A DNA stretch of 30,827 nucleotides from Aquiflexum sp041751335 (GTDB taxonomy: Bacteria; Bacteroidota; Bacteroidia; Cytophagales; Cyclobacteriaceae): positions 1-30,827 of the forward strand of contig NZ_JBGSXS010000094.1 of NCBI RefSeq assembly GCF_041751335.1, in the 5' to 3' direction. The notes below the pieces were generated by a model. It was not told the origin of the DNA and ran no database searches. It saw only the letters and a program-made list of their open reading frames with translations. The position numbers and the translations under genes were made by a program. This document shows, piece after piece, positions 1 through 8,544 of this stretch. Numbering within the stretch: the first letter of the stretch is position 1; each line of letters starts with the position of its first letter.

Positions 1-563
1 AGTTTCCGGATTGCTTGGGCCAGTTCAAATTCCAAGTTTTCAATGGATTGATTTAATATTTGATCGGGTCCCAATTCCTTTTCTCCTTTGAGCAACAAAG
101 CCCCTGTCTCAAATTCCTCATTTCGTACCACAACACCCGGAAAAATCAATTTGCTTTTTTGACCTCCTGCTTCAGAAATGTACAAGGTGGTGGGGTTAAT
201 TCCATATCCTGCCAAATCCACAATATAATCCTCCTTGATATCTGCAGGAAGACTCAAAGGGTCTTCATAGTAGAAAATGATTTTTTTGGCGCTGTATGCA
301 TTAAATGTTTTTACCGTTTCTTCAATGGACCTTTGAAGCCTTCTCATCCCACCGGGAAGATCACCAGTCAATAAAATTTCCACTTCCAAAGGTTCCTCAA
401 TGGATTCCAGCAAGGCAATGGTAGCAGGATGAAGGGAATATCTTTTATCTTCAGTCAGGTCAATCCTGAACGGAAATAGGGTAACCAATACCCAAATGAG
501 AACAAGTATTCCAATCGGAATTCCGTAACTCTTGATATGCGATATATTGGAAACTTTGCTCAT
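1..563 (-). CDS. gldG: GldG, gliding-motility ABC transporter substrate-binding subunit (C-terminus off window)
   Basis: The ATG lies at 563-561 and the frame stays open to the window edge, giving 187 codons of the N-terminal part. A membrane anchor covers about residues 12-32, followed by the motif DLTEDKRYSL and a GldG/ABC-2-type extracytoplasmic domain rich in alternating strands. In the family, GldG works with GldF and the ATPase GldA as an ABC transporter needed for gliding in Flavobacterium; its substrate is unknown. The start overlaps the gldF stop in an ATGA arrangement, so translation is probably coupled. The rest of the protein lies outside the window. Identification rests on the motif and on the gldA-gldF-gldG order. 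Confidence 0.9.
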   Translation of the reverse strand, partial: MSKVSNISHIKSYGIPIGILVLIWVLVTLFPFRIDLTEDKRYSLHPATIALLESIEEPLEVEILLTGDLPGGMRRLQRSIEETVKTFNAYSAKKIIFYYEDPLSLPADIKEDYIVDLAGYGINPTTLYISEAGGQKSKLIFPGVVVRNEEFETGALLLKGEKELGPDQILNQSIENLEFELAQAIRK

Positions 564-1282
564 CTCCTTCTGATCAAAACTCCTGTTAAGCCTAACATCA
601 GTATAATCACTGTAAGAAAATACGCCACATTTCGGGCTTCTATCACTCCCCTACTCAGACTTTGGTAATGATAACTCAAACTCATTTCTTCCAAAAACAA
701 AGCAAACGGACTCATCACCTGCAGCTGAACCAAAGCGGTCAAACCAAAATACAATAAAAATGAAATGAAAATGCCCCATATAAATGCGACTATCTGATGT
801 GATGTCAGGGCACTGCTGAAAATACCTATGGAAGCAAAGACGGCCCCAATAAACAACAGGCCAATCCAAGAACCAAAAAAACTTGCATGGTCAATATTCC
901 CAACAGGGTCTCCCAATTGCACTACCGAATAGTAATAAACCAATGTCGGGATCAATGCCACGAAGATCAAAGTTACTGAGGCAAAGTATTTGGCTAAGAT
1001 GATCTTTTGGATTCCCAAAGGTGACGTCATCAATAATTCCCAAGTACCGGTTTTCTTTTCCTCCGCTATCATCTTCATGGTAATTGCAGGGATCAAAAAA
1101 GTAAATACAAACGGAGTGTACACAAAAAGCGGTTCCAAATCTGCAAAACCATATTCCAAGACTGCAGTATCCGGAAAAACCCAAACTATCAGACCAAGGG
1201 AGACAAGAAATACACCTAAGATCAGGTATCCGCTGACATTGCTGAAGAAAGCATTTACTTCTTTCCAATAGAGTGCTCTCAT
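560..1282 (-). CDS. gldF: GldF, gliding-motility ABC transporter permease
   Basis: This 240-aa ABC-2-type permease starts at MRALYWKEV. The open frame extends 64 codons further upstream, but that part lies inside gldA, so the ATG at 1282-1280 is chosen; its A is the last base of the gldA TGA (TGATG overlap). About six hydrophobic helices are visible, and the first cytoplasmic loop carries the conserved MKMIAEEKKTGTWELLMTSP segment typical of GldF and NosY-like permeases. It should form the membrane channel of the GldA-GldF-GldG transporter. It overlaps gldG downstream by three bases. There is no frameshift or other oddity. Confidence 0.93.
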   Translation of the reverse strand: MRALYWKEVNAFFSNVSGYLILGVFLVSLGLIVWVFPDTAVLEYGFADLEPLFVYTPFVFTFLIPAITMKMIAEEKKTGTWELLMTSPLGIQKIILAKYFASVTLIFVALIPTLVYYYSVVQLGDPVGNIDHASFFGSWIGLLFIGAVFASIGIFSSALTSHQIVAFIWGIFISFLLYFGLTALVQLQVMSPFALFLEEMSLSYHYQSLSRGVIEARNVAYFLTVIILMLGLTGVLIRRR

Positions 1283-2190
1283 CAATTTTGGGTGATTTGA
1301 TGAAAAATTGATTCCAGATTTTTTTCCTGTTGTTGGATACTGACCAAAGTCAGAGTCCTCTTTTGTATTATTTGTAGCAGTTCTTTTCTGGCAGAAACTG
1401 CATCTACTACCGTTAAGCTGATCGCATTCGTTTTGTTTTGGAAAAAAGAAACCTCTCCTAAATGGGCAAACCATTCCAAGTCCAAAGACTCTTCCGTCTC
1501 CACTAACAGGATATTTTTACCTGCATCTGACTTAAGGTTTTGCAATAAATCGGAGGCAACAATTTTTCCTCTGTTGATAATGACAACTTTGTCACAGATT
1601 GCCTCCACCTCTTGCATGATATGGGTACTCAAAATCAACGTTTTGTTGACTGAGATATTTTTTATCAATTTTCTGATTTCTGCCAATTGGTTGGGATCCA
1701 GTCCGGTGGTGGGTTCGTCCAAAATGATCACCTCAGGGTCATGGATCAGCGCTTTGGCCAACCCTACCCTTTGTCGGTATCCTTTTGAGAGTTGATGGAT
1801 CTTTTTATTCGCTTCCAATTCAAGGCCACAGAGGGAAATCAGTTCTTCTATCCTAGTTTTCAGGATATTACCCTTCATTCCATAAAGTCCCCCGATAAAA
1901 TCCAAAAACTCCCTGATATACATATCCAGATACAGCGGATTATGTTCGGGCAGGTATCCGATCATTTTGCTAACGGCTTTTGGATTCTCCAAAACAGAAA
2001 TCCCATTCACCAGCACATCGCCGGAATCTGGTAAAATAAAACCCGTCGCCACCTTCATCGTAGTGGATTTTCCGGCACCATTTGGTCCCAGAAAACCCAA
2101 TACTTCTCCCTTTTCCGCCACAAAAGAAACCTGATCTAGCGCCTTCTGCTGACCGTAGGTTTTTGTAAGTGAATTGATTTGAAGGGACAT
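1282..2190 (-). CDS. gldA: GldA, gliding-motility ABC transporter ATP-binding protein
   Basis: This is a 302-aa ATPase when started at MSLQINSLTKTYG; an in-frame upstream extension of 19 residues has no ABC-family character and is left out. The Walker A motif GPNGAGKST is at residues 35-43, the signature LSKGYRQ at 134-140 and Walker B VIILDEP at 154-160. A C-terminal extension of about 80 residues follows the nucleotide-binding domain, as is usual for GldA. It should energise the GldF-GldG complex at the inner membrane. It is the first gene of a tightly overlapping gldA-gldF-gldG operon. In F. johnsoniae gldA is separate from gldFG; the three-gene operon here is the arrangement I expect in Cytophagales. 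Confidence 0.95.
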   Translation of the reverse strand: MSLQINSLTKTYGQQKALDQVSFVAEKGEVLGFLGPNGAGKSTTMKVATGFILPDSGDVLVNGISVLENPKAVSKMIGYLPEHNPLYLDMYIREFLDFIGGLYGMKGNILKTRIEELISLCGLELEANKKIHQLSKGYRQRVGLAKALIHDPEVIILDEPTTGLDPNQLAEIRKLIKNISVNKTLILSTHIMQEVEAICDKVVIINRGKIVASDLLQNLKSDAGKNILLVETEESLDLEWFAHLGEVSFFQNKTNAISLTVVDAVSARKELLQIIQKRTLTLVSIQQQEKNLESIFHQITQN

Positions 2191-2253
2191 TTCGAATGTA
2201 GGTATTTGGGTGGCTAAATTAAGGAATGGTTTGGCTAAAAAAAGCATAAAATC

Positions 2254-2274
2254 AAAAAAGGCTTCTAAGAAGCC
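2254..2274 (-). terminator. Small hairpin with minus-strand T-tract upstream of gldA
   Basis: The arms GGCTTCT and AGAAGCC (2260-2274) form a short stem, and six T residues follow on the minus strand. It lies 64 bases upstream of the gldA start, so it would end transcripts coming from the repeat region or the toxin-antitoxin remnant, or act in the gldA leader. The stem is short and the loop tiny, so confidence is modest. Confidence 0.4.
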
Positions 2275-2370
2275 CCGTGGAAAGATGAAACAGCCATGGA
2301 CTGTTAAATCTTTTGCAATATTAAACCTTACTGCCTGCTAATATAGAAGGGATTGGGGGATTTTCAAAAT

Positions 2371-2416
2371 GTTGAGGTTGGAAGTTGGGAAGCTGGAAGT
2401 AGGGAGTAGGAAGTTC
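2371..2416. repeat. Degenerate heptanucleotide tandem array, TWGGAAG type
   Basis: About six consecutive 7-base units share a GGAAG or GGGAG core. Phase is kept across units although each differs by one to three bases. It is one of six period-7 arrays in this window; the consensus differs from the others. Confidence 0.7.
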
Positions 2417-2425
2417 AAAAGTGAT

Positions 2426-2653
2426 CAGTGGGCAGTTTTCAATAAAACAGTGGGCAGTGTGGAAATGACCTTTTGGACGGTTTTCCTAAAATTAGTGTTT
2501 AAGAGTACTTTCCAACTTCACCTTGTCACTTCGACAATAGGTCTTGTCCGCCGAGGCGGAAGAAGGCAGTGGTCAGTATGTCAGTGGTCAGTTGGCGGTG
2601 TTCAGGAGCCAGTGTAAAACAGTGGTCAGTAGGCAGTGAAACAGTGAGCAGTG
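2426..2653. repeat. Interrupted heptanucleotide array, CAGTGGT type
   Basis: CAGT cores begin at 2426, 2433, 2448, 2455, 2567, 2574, 2582, 2589, 2610, 2620, 2627, 2634, 2642 and 2649, with one-base variants at 2596 and 2603. Spacing is seven bases in most steps. The array is interrupted by the first copy of the ~90-bp unit. Confidence 0.75.
2445..2535. repeat. ~90-bp direct repeat, copy 1
   Basis: The segment begins with AAACAGTGGGCAGTGT, passes through GGAAATGAC and TAGTGTTTAA, and ends with CCTTGTCACTTCGA. The second copy at 2639-2730 keeps the same order and spacing, with about three-quarters identity by eye. AATGAC near the start and TGTCACTT at the end are inverted relative to each other, as in small palindromic-end repeats. 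Confidence 0.7.
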
Positions 2654-2730
2654 TGGGAATGACATATTGCACAGTTGTCCTAAAAATAGTGTTTAAAATT
2701 ACTATTAAACTTTGCCTTGTCACTTCGAGT
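2639..2730. repeat. ~90-bp direct repeat, copy 2
   Basis: This is the second copy of the unit at 2445-2535, with GGAATGACA, TAGTGTTTAA and CCTTGTCACTTCGA at matching positions. A further partial start (GGAAATGACA) follows at about 2760 and leads into the large inverted repeat. Confidence 0.7.
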
Positions 2731-2778
2731 TTACAACATTTTATAAATGTTCAAAATAGGGAAATGACATCAAGTTGC

Positions 2779-2876
2779 CCGTCATCCCGAGGCACGAGGG
2801 ATCTCCAGAGGTTCTATTTATGTTAATTCTATCATTTACTGATCCTCGTGAGACCCTTCCTACGTCAGGGTGACGG
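2779..2876. repeat. Inverted repeat with 36-base imperfect arms (REP-like)
   Basis: The left arm (2779-2814) begins CCGTCATCCCGAGG and contains GGATCTC. The reverse complement of the right arm (2841-2876) begins CCGTCACCCTGACG and contains GGGTCTC. About 26 of 36 positions agree, around a 26-base spacer. The GTCATCC-GAGG...GGATCTC pattern resembles intergenic repeats I associate with many Bacteroidota genomes. No coding role is visible. Confidence 0.7.
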
Positions 2877-2948
2877 CAGCTCTGATTTATGTCATTTGTA
2901 CGTCAGGAGAAGTCTATGCACCAATATGGATAAAATGTGAAGTATGCA

Positions 2949-3011
2949 TTAGATGTGAATTGTATCTATATCTTCCTTGGCTTGAAGTGTGTACTCAATT
3001 ACTCTTTCCAT
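2949..3011 (-). pseudogene. Truncated RelE/ParE-type toxin remnant (20 codons)
   Basis: A minus-strand ATG at 3011-3009 sits inside the last codons of the antitoxin gene and overlaps its stop, the usual layout for a type II toxin following its antitoxin. The frame encodes 20 residues containing IEY and AKEDIDTI, which match the first strand and helix of RelE/ParE-family toxins, and then reaches TAA at 2951-2949. A complete toxin would need about 85-100 residues. The downstream sequence in all three frames shows no continuing similarity and runs into the REP-like repeat. I infer that the toxin body was lost by deletion or repeat insertion. Confidence 0.6.
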
Positions 3012-3211
3012 ATATCATCAATATCCATCTTTACTGTTTTCCCTTCTTTGGCCTGCAGCCTGCTTTTTTGAATTTTGGCCACAAATTCAGGGTCATAAGG
3101 TTTCTCCTTGGTAATCTCGAATTTGATTTTGAGTGCCTTAACTAAAGCCTTCAGGGCATTTTCCTGCTCTTCGGTTTCTGGATGTATTATAAATGTATTT
3201 TCGGTTTTCAT
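2999..3211 (-). CDS. DUF2683-type antitoxin-like protein
   Basis: This 70-aa protein contains IIHPETEEQENALKALVKA, then PYDPEFVAKI and a C-terminal DIDDIWKE. That pattern fits the small Bacteroidota antitoxin-like family (DUF2683) usually encoded just before a RelE/ParE or YoeB-like toxin. The C-terminal tail would be the toxin-wrapping segment; I see no clear DNA-binding fold. It starts 30 bases after the DUF5686 gene on the same strand and could be transcribed with it. Its expected toxin partner is reduced to a 20-codon stub, so it is probably an orphan antitoxin. The family assignment comes from recognition of the motifs. Confidence 0.7.
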   Translation of the reverse strand: MKTENTFIIHPETEEQENALKALVKALKIKFEITKEKPYDPEFVAKIQKSRLQAKEGKTVKMDIDDIWKE

Positions 3212-3241
3212 GGTGTTTTATCTTAGTTGCCTTTGTTTACA

Positions 3242-5893
3242 TCAATCAAAATTAATATTAATAAAACTGGCAATCCCAAACCTCATACCTGCCCGCTGAA
3301 AGGTGCCTCCCTCAAAACCTGCACCCATTTCAACCCTGAATATTCTAAACAGGTTATCCAAGGAATATCCCACTTCCCAATAGTGGGGTGAGTTTTCTGT
3401 TTTGAGGTAGTTGAAGAAAATATTCTCTCTGACACCGGAAAATCGAAGCATGGGCAACTGGGTCAACAAAAACTTTCTGAACTGGTAATGGACTATGGCA
3501 CTCACATATTGGCTTTGGGTGCTGTATTGATAATAATCCAAAAACCTATAATTAGAAGCCACTCCCATATTGGCAAATATGGTCCTGTTACCGCCAAAAT
3601 GTTTGAAGTCCATAAAATATACCTGGTCATTGTTCAGGAATGCACCCGCTGTCAGGTTGAAGTCCAATTTACCACTGACCCCAAAATTGAAAAAGTGCTC
3701 CACACTTGCTTCTACCAAATCAAATTTGGAAGCCATCGCATTGTTGAACATACCCGGAAAGGCCTTTGTATATCTGAAATTGACCAAAGGTGCGGATTCA
3801 TAAATCGGGTTTTTGCGTCCGTTTCTGATATAATATTTCATTCTAGGCCTCCATTCGACATTGTTGCTCCAAATCAAGGCGTGGTGATTTTCAAAAGCTG
3901 TGGGATCAGCTTCAATATTATCGGGTCTATTGGGAGTATATATTCTTTCAGGCCTGTTCCAAAGGCTTACATCTGAATTGTTTACCAACTCTCTCCGATA
4001 AGCATAATTGACATTGGTCCTATAAGTAAAGGCATCATTGACCCTGTGACTGTAGAAAGCCTTTAAGAATTGTTGTTCATAGAGTTTCATGAAATTTTGT
4101 CTCAGCAACAGGGAATACACCATGTTGACCTGTTCCTGAATGGGATTGTCTCCATTGAACTGGAAAATATATTTTCCACCCGTCAGCCCATAAGTATATC
4201 CGGGTCTTCCTTTGTTGACAGACCTTCTGATGTCCAATGTTCCATAGGCCTGTTGGCTGGCAAAGCCATATCTGAATTCGGGACGGATCGTCCATGACCT
4301 CCGATGCATGGTGACCGAATCCGCCATTTTGGTGTTTTGGACTATCCTGTAAAATCCTGATATACCGAATTTAAATCCTTCCAACGTATTGAAAGACAGC
4401 TTGGTCAAGTTGGGATCAAATCCCGCAGACCTTCCTTTTCCAAATGAATAAGAGCCACCTGTGATAAACTCTAAAGGCTTAAATCCTCTTTTTGCTTTTT
4501 TGGCAATACTGTCCACTTCACTTTCTTTGGCAGCTTCCACTACGGCAAGACTGTCATCTCTTTTGTATCCTTTGATTTCCGCATCTGTCAACTTCACCGG
4601 CCTGATACTGTCCCAATAACTCAGGTCTCTCTTTTTAGCCAGACTGTCAACGGTATACTTTCTATCAGAGATGACTTCCACTTCTTCCCTTTCTTTTAAT
4701 GCTTCCTTTTCATATTCATTGACCAATTTTCTGAAATCCTTTCTGGTCATTTTGTCGGCCTGACTCATTTGTTCAAGACTTGAAAGGCTCTTGCTGAAGG
4801 TGTTAACATCATCAGGAACAATATCTACTTTTTCGTCAATGATCTTTGTCTCCACTATCAAATCCGGATTGAGTGTAATATTATAATCCCGGGTGGATGC
4901 TAGGTATCTGAATTCTCCGGCGAAACCAAAAAATTTACCTCCAAAAGTATAGGTATGGGTAGAGGGCATCCAAACATTTTCTGCCACAGGTTGATAAAGC
5001 TGCTTGACTCCAATTTGAAATCCCAATAGTGAAGTGGTCAAATCCAAACTGTGTATTGCCCAAAGGTCTTCTATGATATATATATAACCTTCAAAAACAC
5101 GTTCTCCCCTTGATCTTGGGGTTACTTTGACGCGGTTGATCATCACGCCATTTTCCACATACGAACCTTCATATTTGAATTTATAATAAACAAACGCCGA
5201 GGGTGCCAATGGGGAAATTGCCTCATTGATTTTTTCATTGTAAAAGCTTGTAGCAATATAGGGAGCCGGCGAAGTTTGATTGTTTTCCCCATTGGTCCGG
5301 ATGCTGATTACTTTTTCTTCGACAGTATTGGGTTGCCTGAAAGTAATTTGGGAGACTGATTCAGAAGTATAGGCCTCATTTAACTTAACACCCTCTTTTT
5401 CCATTTCTTTTTTCAAAAAAAACGGTGCATTGGTCAACTCCCCTGTGCCTTTCAAGTATACCATCATCGTATATTCCTGCACCTGAAGTCTATGGTATTT
5501 GGATTTGGAAATGGCTTTACGCATGATGGTCAAAGCAGGATCTTCCTGTTTCGTCTTTACTTCCACTTCCTGCAATGCATATACCTGTTCACTCATTTCA
5601 AAATCCAACACGATCCAGTCGTCTTTGACTTCCACGGTTTTCAATTCCGATGCATAGCCGAGATACTGTGCCAAAACATCATAATACCCGGGTTTCAACC
5701 TGAATTCATATTCCCCATTTTGGTTGGTCGGAACCCCGTCACCTAAATTCCTGATATAAATGGAAGCAAAAGGCAATACTTCACCATCAGAAGTGGTCAC
5801 TTTTCCTTTTATGCCCTGTGCTGTCAGATCTGAAATGAAAAAGACAAATAAAACTGAAATGAAAAACCGAAAATATATTTGATTCAGAGACAT
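3242..5893 (-). CDS. DUF5686 and carboxypeptidase-regulatory-like domain outer-membrane protein
   Basis: This 883-aa protein has a signal peptide of about 25 residues ending near DLTAQG. A carboxypeptidase-regulatory-like beta-sandwich follows at about 27-110 (IKGKVTTSDGEVLPFASIYI, NQNGEYEF), then a long DUF5686 region. The second half is rich in alternating aromatic strands, and the protein ends in FININFD, as expected of an outer-membrane beta-barrel with a C-terminal aromatic residue. A charged linker of about 90 residues (roughly 380-470) separates the halves. Function in the family is unknown; the envelope location is inferred from the signal peptide and barrel. It is divergent from the TonB-dependent receptor gene, with 206 bases between starts. 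Confidence 0.88.
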   Translation of the reverse strand: MSLNQIYFRFFISVLFVFFISDLTAQGIKGKVTTSDGEVLPFASIYIRNLGDGVPTNQNGEYEFRLKPGYYDVLAQYLGYASELKTVEVKDDWIVLDFEMSEQVYALQEVEVKTKQEDPALTIMRKAISKSKYHRLQVQEYTMMVYLKGTGELTNAPFFLKKEMEKEGVKLNEAYTSESVSQITFRQPNTVEEKVISIRTNGENNQTSPAPYIATSFYNEKINEAISPLAPSAFVYYKFKYEGSYVENGVMINRVKVTPRSRGERVFEGYIYIIEDLWAIHSLDLTTSLLGFQIGVKQLYQPVAENVWMPSTHTYTFGGKFFGFAGEFRYLASTRDYNITLNPDLIVETKIIDEKVDIVPDDVNTFSKSLSSLEQMSQADKMTRKDFRKLVNEYEKEALKEREEVEVISDRKYTVDSLAKKRDLSYWDSIRPVKLTDAEIKGYKRDDSLAVVEAAKESEVDSIAKKAKRGFKPLEFITGGSYSFGKGRSAGFDPNLTKLSFNTLEGFKFGISGFYRIVQNTKMADSVTMHRRSWTIRPEFRYGFASQQAYGTLDIRRSVNKGRPGYTYGLTGGKYIFQFNGDNPIQEQVNMVYSLLLRQNFMKLYEQQFLKAFYSHRVNDAFTYRTNVNYAYRRELVNNSDVSLWNRPERIYTPNRPDNIEADPTAFENHHALIWSNNVEWRPRMKYYIRNGRKNPIYESAPLVNFRYTKAFPGMFNNAMASKFDLVEASVEHFFNFGVSGKLDFNLTAGAFLNNDQVYFMDFKHFGGNRTIFANMGVASNYRFLDYYQYSTQSQYVSAIVHYQFRKFLLTQLPMLRFSGVRENIFFNYLKTENSPHYWEVGYSLDNLFRIFRVEMGAGFEGGTFQRAGMRFGIASFININFD

Positions 5894-6099
5894 AGAGGTG
5901 TCATTGATTTTTGAAAACGAAAAATACTGCTTTCTGCATTAACGAAAGCAATGCAATCAGGTTTTTGACATTTTTTAACCAACAGAGAGGGGAATCCAAG
6001 ATGGGCTGAAGAAATGAATCTAATCACCTGTGACTTTTTAAACAAGAAATAAATCGCTTACTTGTATATCAATATTTCAAACGCCTTAGGGAAAAGGTT

Positions 6100-8544
6100 G
6101 TGGATAAGATTTTTAAGATTCATCGTACACACAAGATCAGGATTTATTTTTTGATTGTATTTGGTATTTTATTGACCACAGCCAATTCCACAGTATACGC
6201 GCAAACTGAAACTCCCACAGTGAATTTTCAGTCAGACTCAGAAAGGAAAAAAGCCAAATATATTCTGACCGGAAAAGTAACAGACAAAGAAACCGGCGAA
6301 GTCCTTTCCGGGGTATCTGTCCATGTTGATGGGTTATTTACAGGGATAAATACCGATAGAAATGGAATGTACTTTGCGCATTTGGATTCTGGCAGGCACA
6401 GGATTGTATTCAGACAATTCGGCAAAAAGGGACAACCTTTTATAGTAGAACTTTTTGGAGATGGGGTATTAGATTCAGAGTTGGACAACATGAGTTTCGA
6501 ATTGGAGACCTTTATTGTCCGTGAGGAAGAAAAGGACAGGAATATAAAAAGTCCCATCACAGGTGTAACGAGAATGAATATTGAAGACATCAAATTGATT
6601 CCTGCTTTGATGGGTGAACCTGATGTCTTTAATGTCCTTCAGGCTACACCCGGAGTCACTTCTGTAGGAGAAGGATCTTCGGGATTGAATATAAGAGGCG
6701 GTCAAGCGGATCAGAATCTTATCATGATGAATGAGGCAATTGTACTCAGCAACAGTCATGCCTTGGGTTTTCTATCTGCTTTTAATGGGGATGTTGTCAG
6801 GAACTTTACTTTATATAAAGGTACTGTTCCCAGTAATTTTGGTGGTAGGAGCGCTGCGGCACTGAATATAGAAATGCGCAAAGGAGATTTTGAAAAATGG
6901 AATTATTCAGGATCGCTTGGGACTGCTGTGAGCAAGTTTTTGGTCGAGGGACCAATTATTCCTGAAAAAACAAGCATGATTGCAGGATTGAGAAGGTCCA
7001 ATGCGAATTGGCTGTTGAAGAGAGTCAATGAACCTGATGTCAGAAACAGTAATATCAAATTTCATGATATTTACTTGGGACTCAACCACAAGTTCTCCCG
7101 AGAACATTCCCTTGATTTTTCCTTGCTAAATACAGGCGACTATTTTAGGTTTTCTGATCAGTTTGGATTTGAGTGGAATAATTTCGTCACCTCACTTACA
7201 AGCAATAACCTTTTATCTGAAAACTTTTCACTGATTGGAATGGCTGCTTTTGGTTCATTTAATAATGGATTTTTTGAACCATCCGGCACAGACCCCTCTA
7301 TTATCAAAAACGGTCTATATTATTATCAGGGGAAAATCACTGGGTTACTTACGCTTGAAAAAACCAATATTACTTTTGGTGGAGAAGCTGTCCAATATCA
7401 GATGAGACCTGAAACACTCATGCCTTTTACAGTTGAATCCGGGATTTTTCAGGAAAAAGTAGCAAAGCAAAGGGGATTAGAATTTGCGCCATTTGTTTCT
7501 ATGGACTGGAATCCTAATGAAAACTTTTCAATCTCAGGTGGACTCAGGTATTCTCAATATCATCAATTGGGACCTGATTCGGTTTATCGGTATCAGGAAG
7601 GATTACCCCAGTCTAGGCTCACCATTTCTGGCATTGATGCAATAGATGAGGGTACCATAGTCCAATATGGAGGATTCGAACCCCGAGTATCCGTGAGATT
7701 GACATTCAATGAAGTGAATTCCATCAAAGCAGGCTATTCAAGCATGTTCCAATATTTACAGACCATATCAAATGCCACAGGTCCAACTCCTATTGATCTT
7801 TGGCAATTGAGTACCAACTACATTCAGCCGCAGAGATCCCACAATTTATCTTTGGGTTATTTCAGGAATTTCAAGGAAAATGAATGGTCCACTTCAATGG
7901 AAGGATTTTATCGAACTACCGAAAACCAGTTGGAATATAGAGATTTTGCCGACTTATTCCTTAACCCACACCTGGAAACCGAGGTAATCCAAGGCCAAGG
8001 TCTTGCATATGGTGCGGAATTTCTCATTCAAAGAAACACCGGAGGCATTACAGGTTGGTTAGCTTATACTTACAGCCGTTCCCTTATAAGAACGACTTCT
8101 GAATTCAATGAAATCCAGATAAACCGTGGCAATTGGTTTCCAACTAATTTCGATAGGCCTCACATCGTTTCGTTGGTGACAAACTTCCATTTGGGAAAAG
8201 GAAGGAATTTCAATTTGAATTTCAATTTTTCAACCGGAAGACCTATCACAGCACCATCCACAAACTATCTGATAAATGGGATTTTGATTCCTGATTTTAG
8301 TGACAGAAACCAATTCAGAATTCCAAATTACTTTAGAATGGACCTTTCTTATCTAGCCAAAGGTTTTGTCAGAAATTGGAATGACAAAATTAATTTCAGT
8401 ATATATAACTTATTGGGAAGAAGGAATGCCTACTCGGTGTTTTTTCAAAGAGAAGAAAACTCGCTCAGGCTGAGACCTTATCAAGTATCTATTTTGGGAT
8501 CTGCTTTTCCATCAATTACCTACAGCGTAACATTTAATAAATGA
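6100..8544 (+). CDS. TonB-dependent receptor with N-terminal carboxypeptidase-regulatory-like domain
   Basis: This 814-aa protein begins at GTG; no ATG gives a complete signal peptide, and the GTG is preceded by GGGAAAAGG. A signal peptide covers about residues 1-35 (ending VYAQ). A carboxypeptidase-regulatory-like domain lies at about 55-135 (LTGKVTDKETGEVLSGVSV), and the plug domain at about 150-260 (GLNIRGGQADQNLIMMNEA, FGGRSAAALNIEMR). The remainder is a 22-strand-type barrel. It probably imports or senses an unknown ligand across the outer membrane with TonB energy. Its stop overlaps the start of a DUF4249 lipoprotein gene (ATGA), a pairing common in Bacteroidota. It is not a SusC-type receptor: it is shorter and no SusD follows. 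Confidence 0.9.
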   Translation: MDKIFKIHRTHKIRIYFLIVFGILLTTANSTVYAQTETPTVNFQSDSERKKAKYILTGKVTDKETGEVLSGVSVHVDGLFTGINTDRNGMYFAHLDSGRHRIVFRQFGKKGQPFIVELFGDGVLDSELDNMSFELETFIVREEEKDRNIKSPITGVTRMNIEDIKLIPALMGEPDVFNVLQATPGVTSVGEGSSGLNIRGGQADQNLIMMNEAIVLSNSHALGFLSAFNGDVVRNFTLYKGTVPSNFGGRSAAALNIEMRKGDFEKWNYSGSLGTAVSKFLVEGPIIPEKTSMIAGLRRSNANWLLKRVNEPDVRNSNIKFHDIYLGLNHKFSREHSLDFSLLNTGDYFRFSDQFGFEWNNFVTSLTSNNLLSENFSLIGMAAFGSFNNGFFEPSGTDPSIIKNGLYYYQGKITGLLTLEKTNITFGGEAVQYQMRPETLMPFTVESGIFQEKVAKQRGLEFAPFVSMDWNPNENFSISGGLRYSQYHQLGPDSVYRYQEGLPQSRLTISGIDAIDEGTIVQYGGFEPRVSVRLTFNEVNSIKAGYSSMFQYLQTISNATGPTPIDLWQLSTNYIQPQRSHNLSLGYFRNFKENEWSTSMEGFYRTTENQLEYRDFADLFLNPHLETEVIQGQGLAYGAEFLIQRNTGGITGWLAYTYSRSLIRTTSEFNEIQINRGNWFPTNFDRPHIVSLVTNFHLGKGRNFNLNFNFSTGRPITAPSTNYLINGILIPDFSDRNQFRIPNYFRMDLSYLAKGFVRNWNDKINFSIYNLLGRRNAYSVFFQREENSLRLRPYQVSILGSAFPSITYSVTFNK

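Larger units (their letters stand above)
2191..2948. other. Non-coding, repeat-dense intergenic region
   Basis: About 760 bases separate gldA from the toxin remnant with no credible gene. The short open frames here run through repeats and have no family character. It holds a hairpin (2254-2274), heptad arrays (2371-2416 and 2426-2653), two copies of a ~90-bp unit (2445-2535 and 2639-2730), a small TCCGCC-GA-GGCGGA palindrome (2547-2560) and a long inverted repeat (2779-2876). It looks like an accumulation site for small non-coding repeats. Confidence 0.75.

Noticed and set aside
60..374. 104-codon plus-strand open frame at the left edge
   Set aside because: It is antisense to gldG, whose minus-strand frame carries recognisable GldG sequence and is coupled to gldF.
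1282..1474. Longer start for gldF
   Set aside because: The upstream 64 codons lie within gldA and lack hydrophobic or family character; the TGATG overlap fits translational coupling.
2426..2653. Possible CRISPR array
   Set aside because: The repeats are seven bases with no spacers of regular 30-base length and no cas genes nearby.
2369..2826. Short open frames on both strands between gldA and the antitoxin
   Set aside because: They are created by repeats (CAGT and GGAAG heptads and the ~90-bp units) and read as repetitive low-complexity peptides.
3488..3976. 162-codon plus-strand open frame
   Set aside because: It is antisense to the barrel region of the DUF5686 protein and has no start context or family character.
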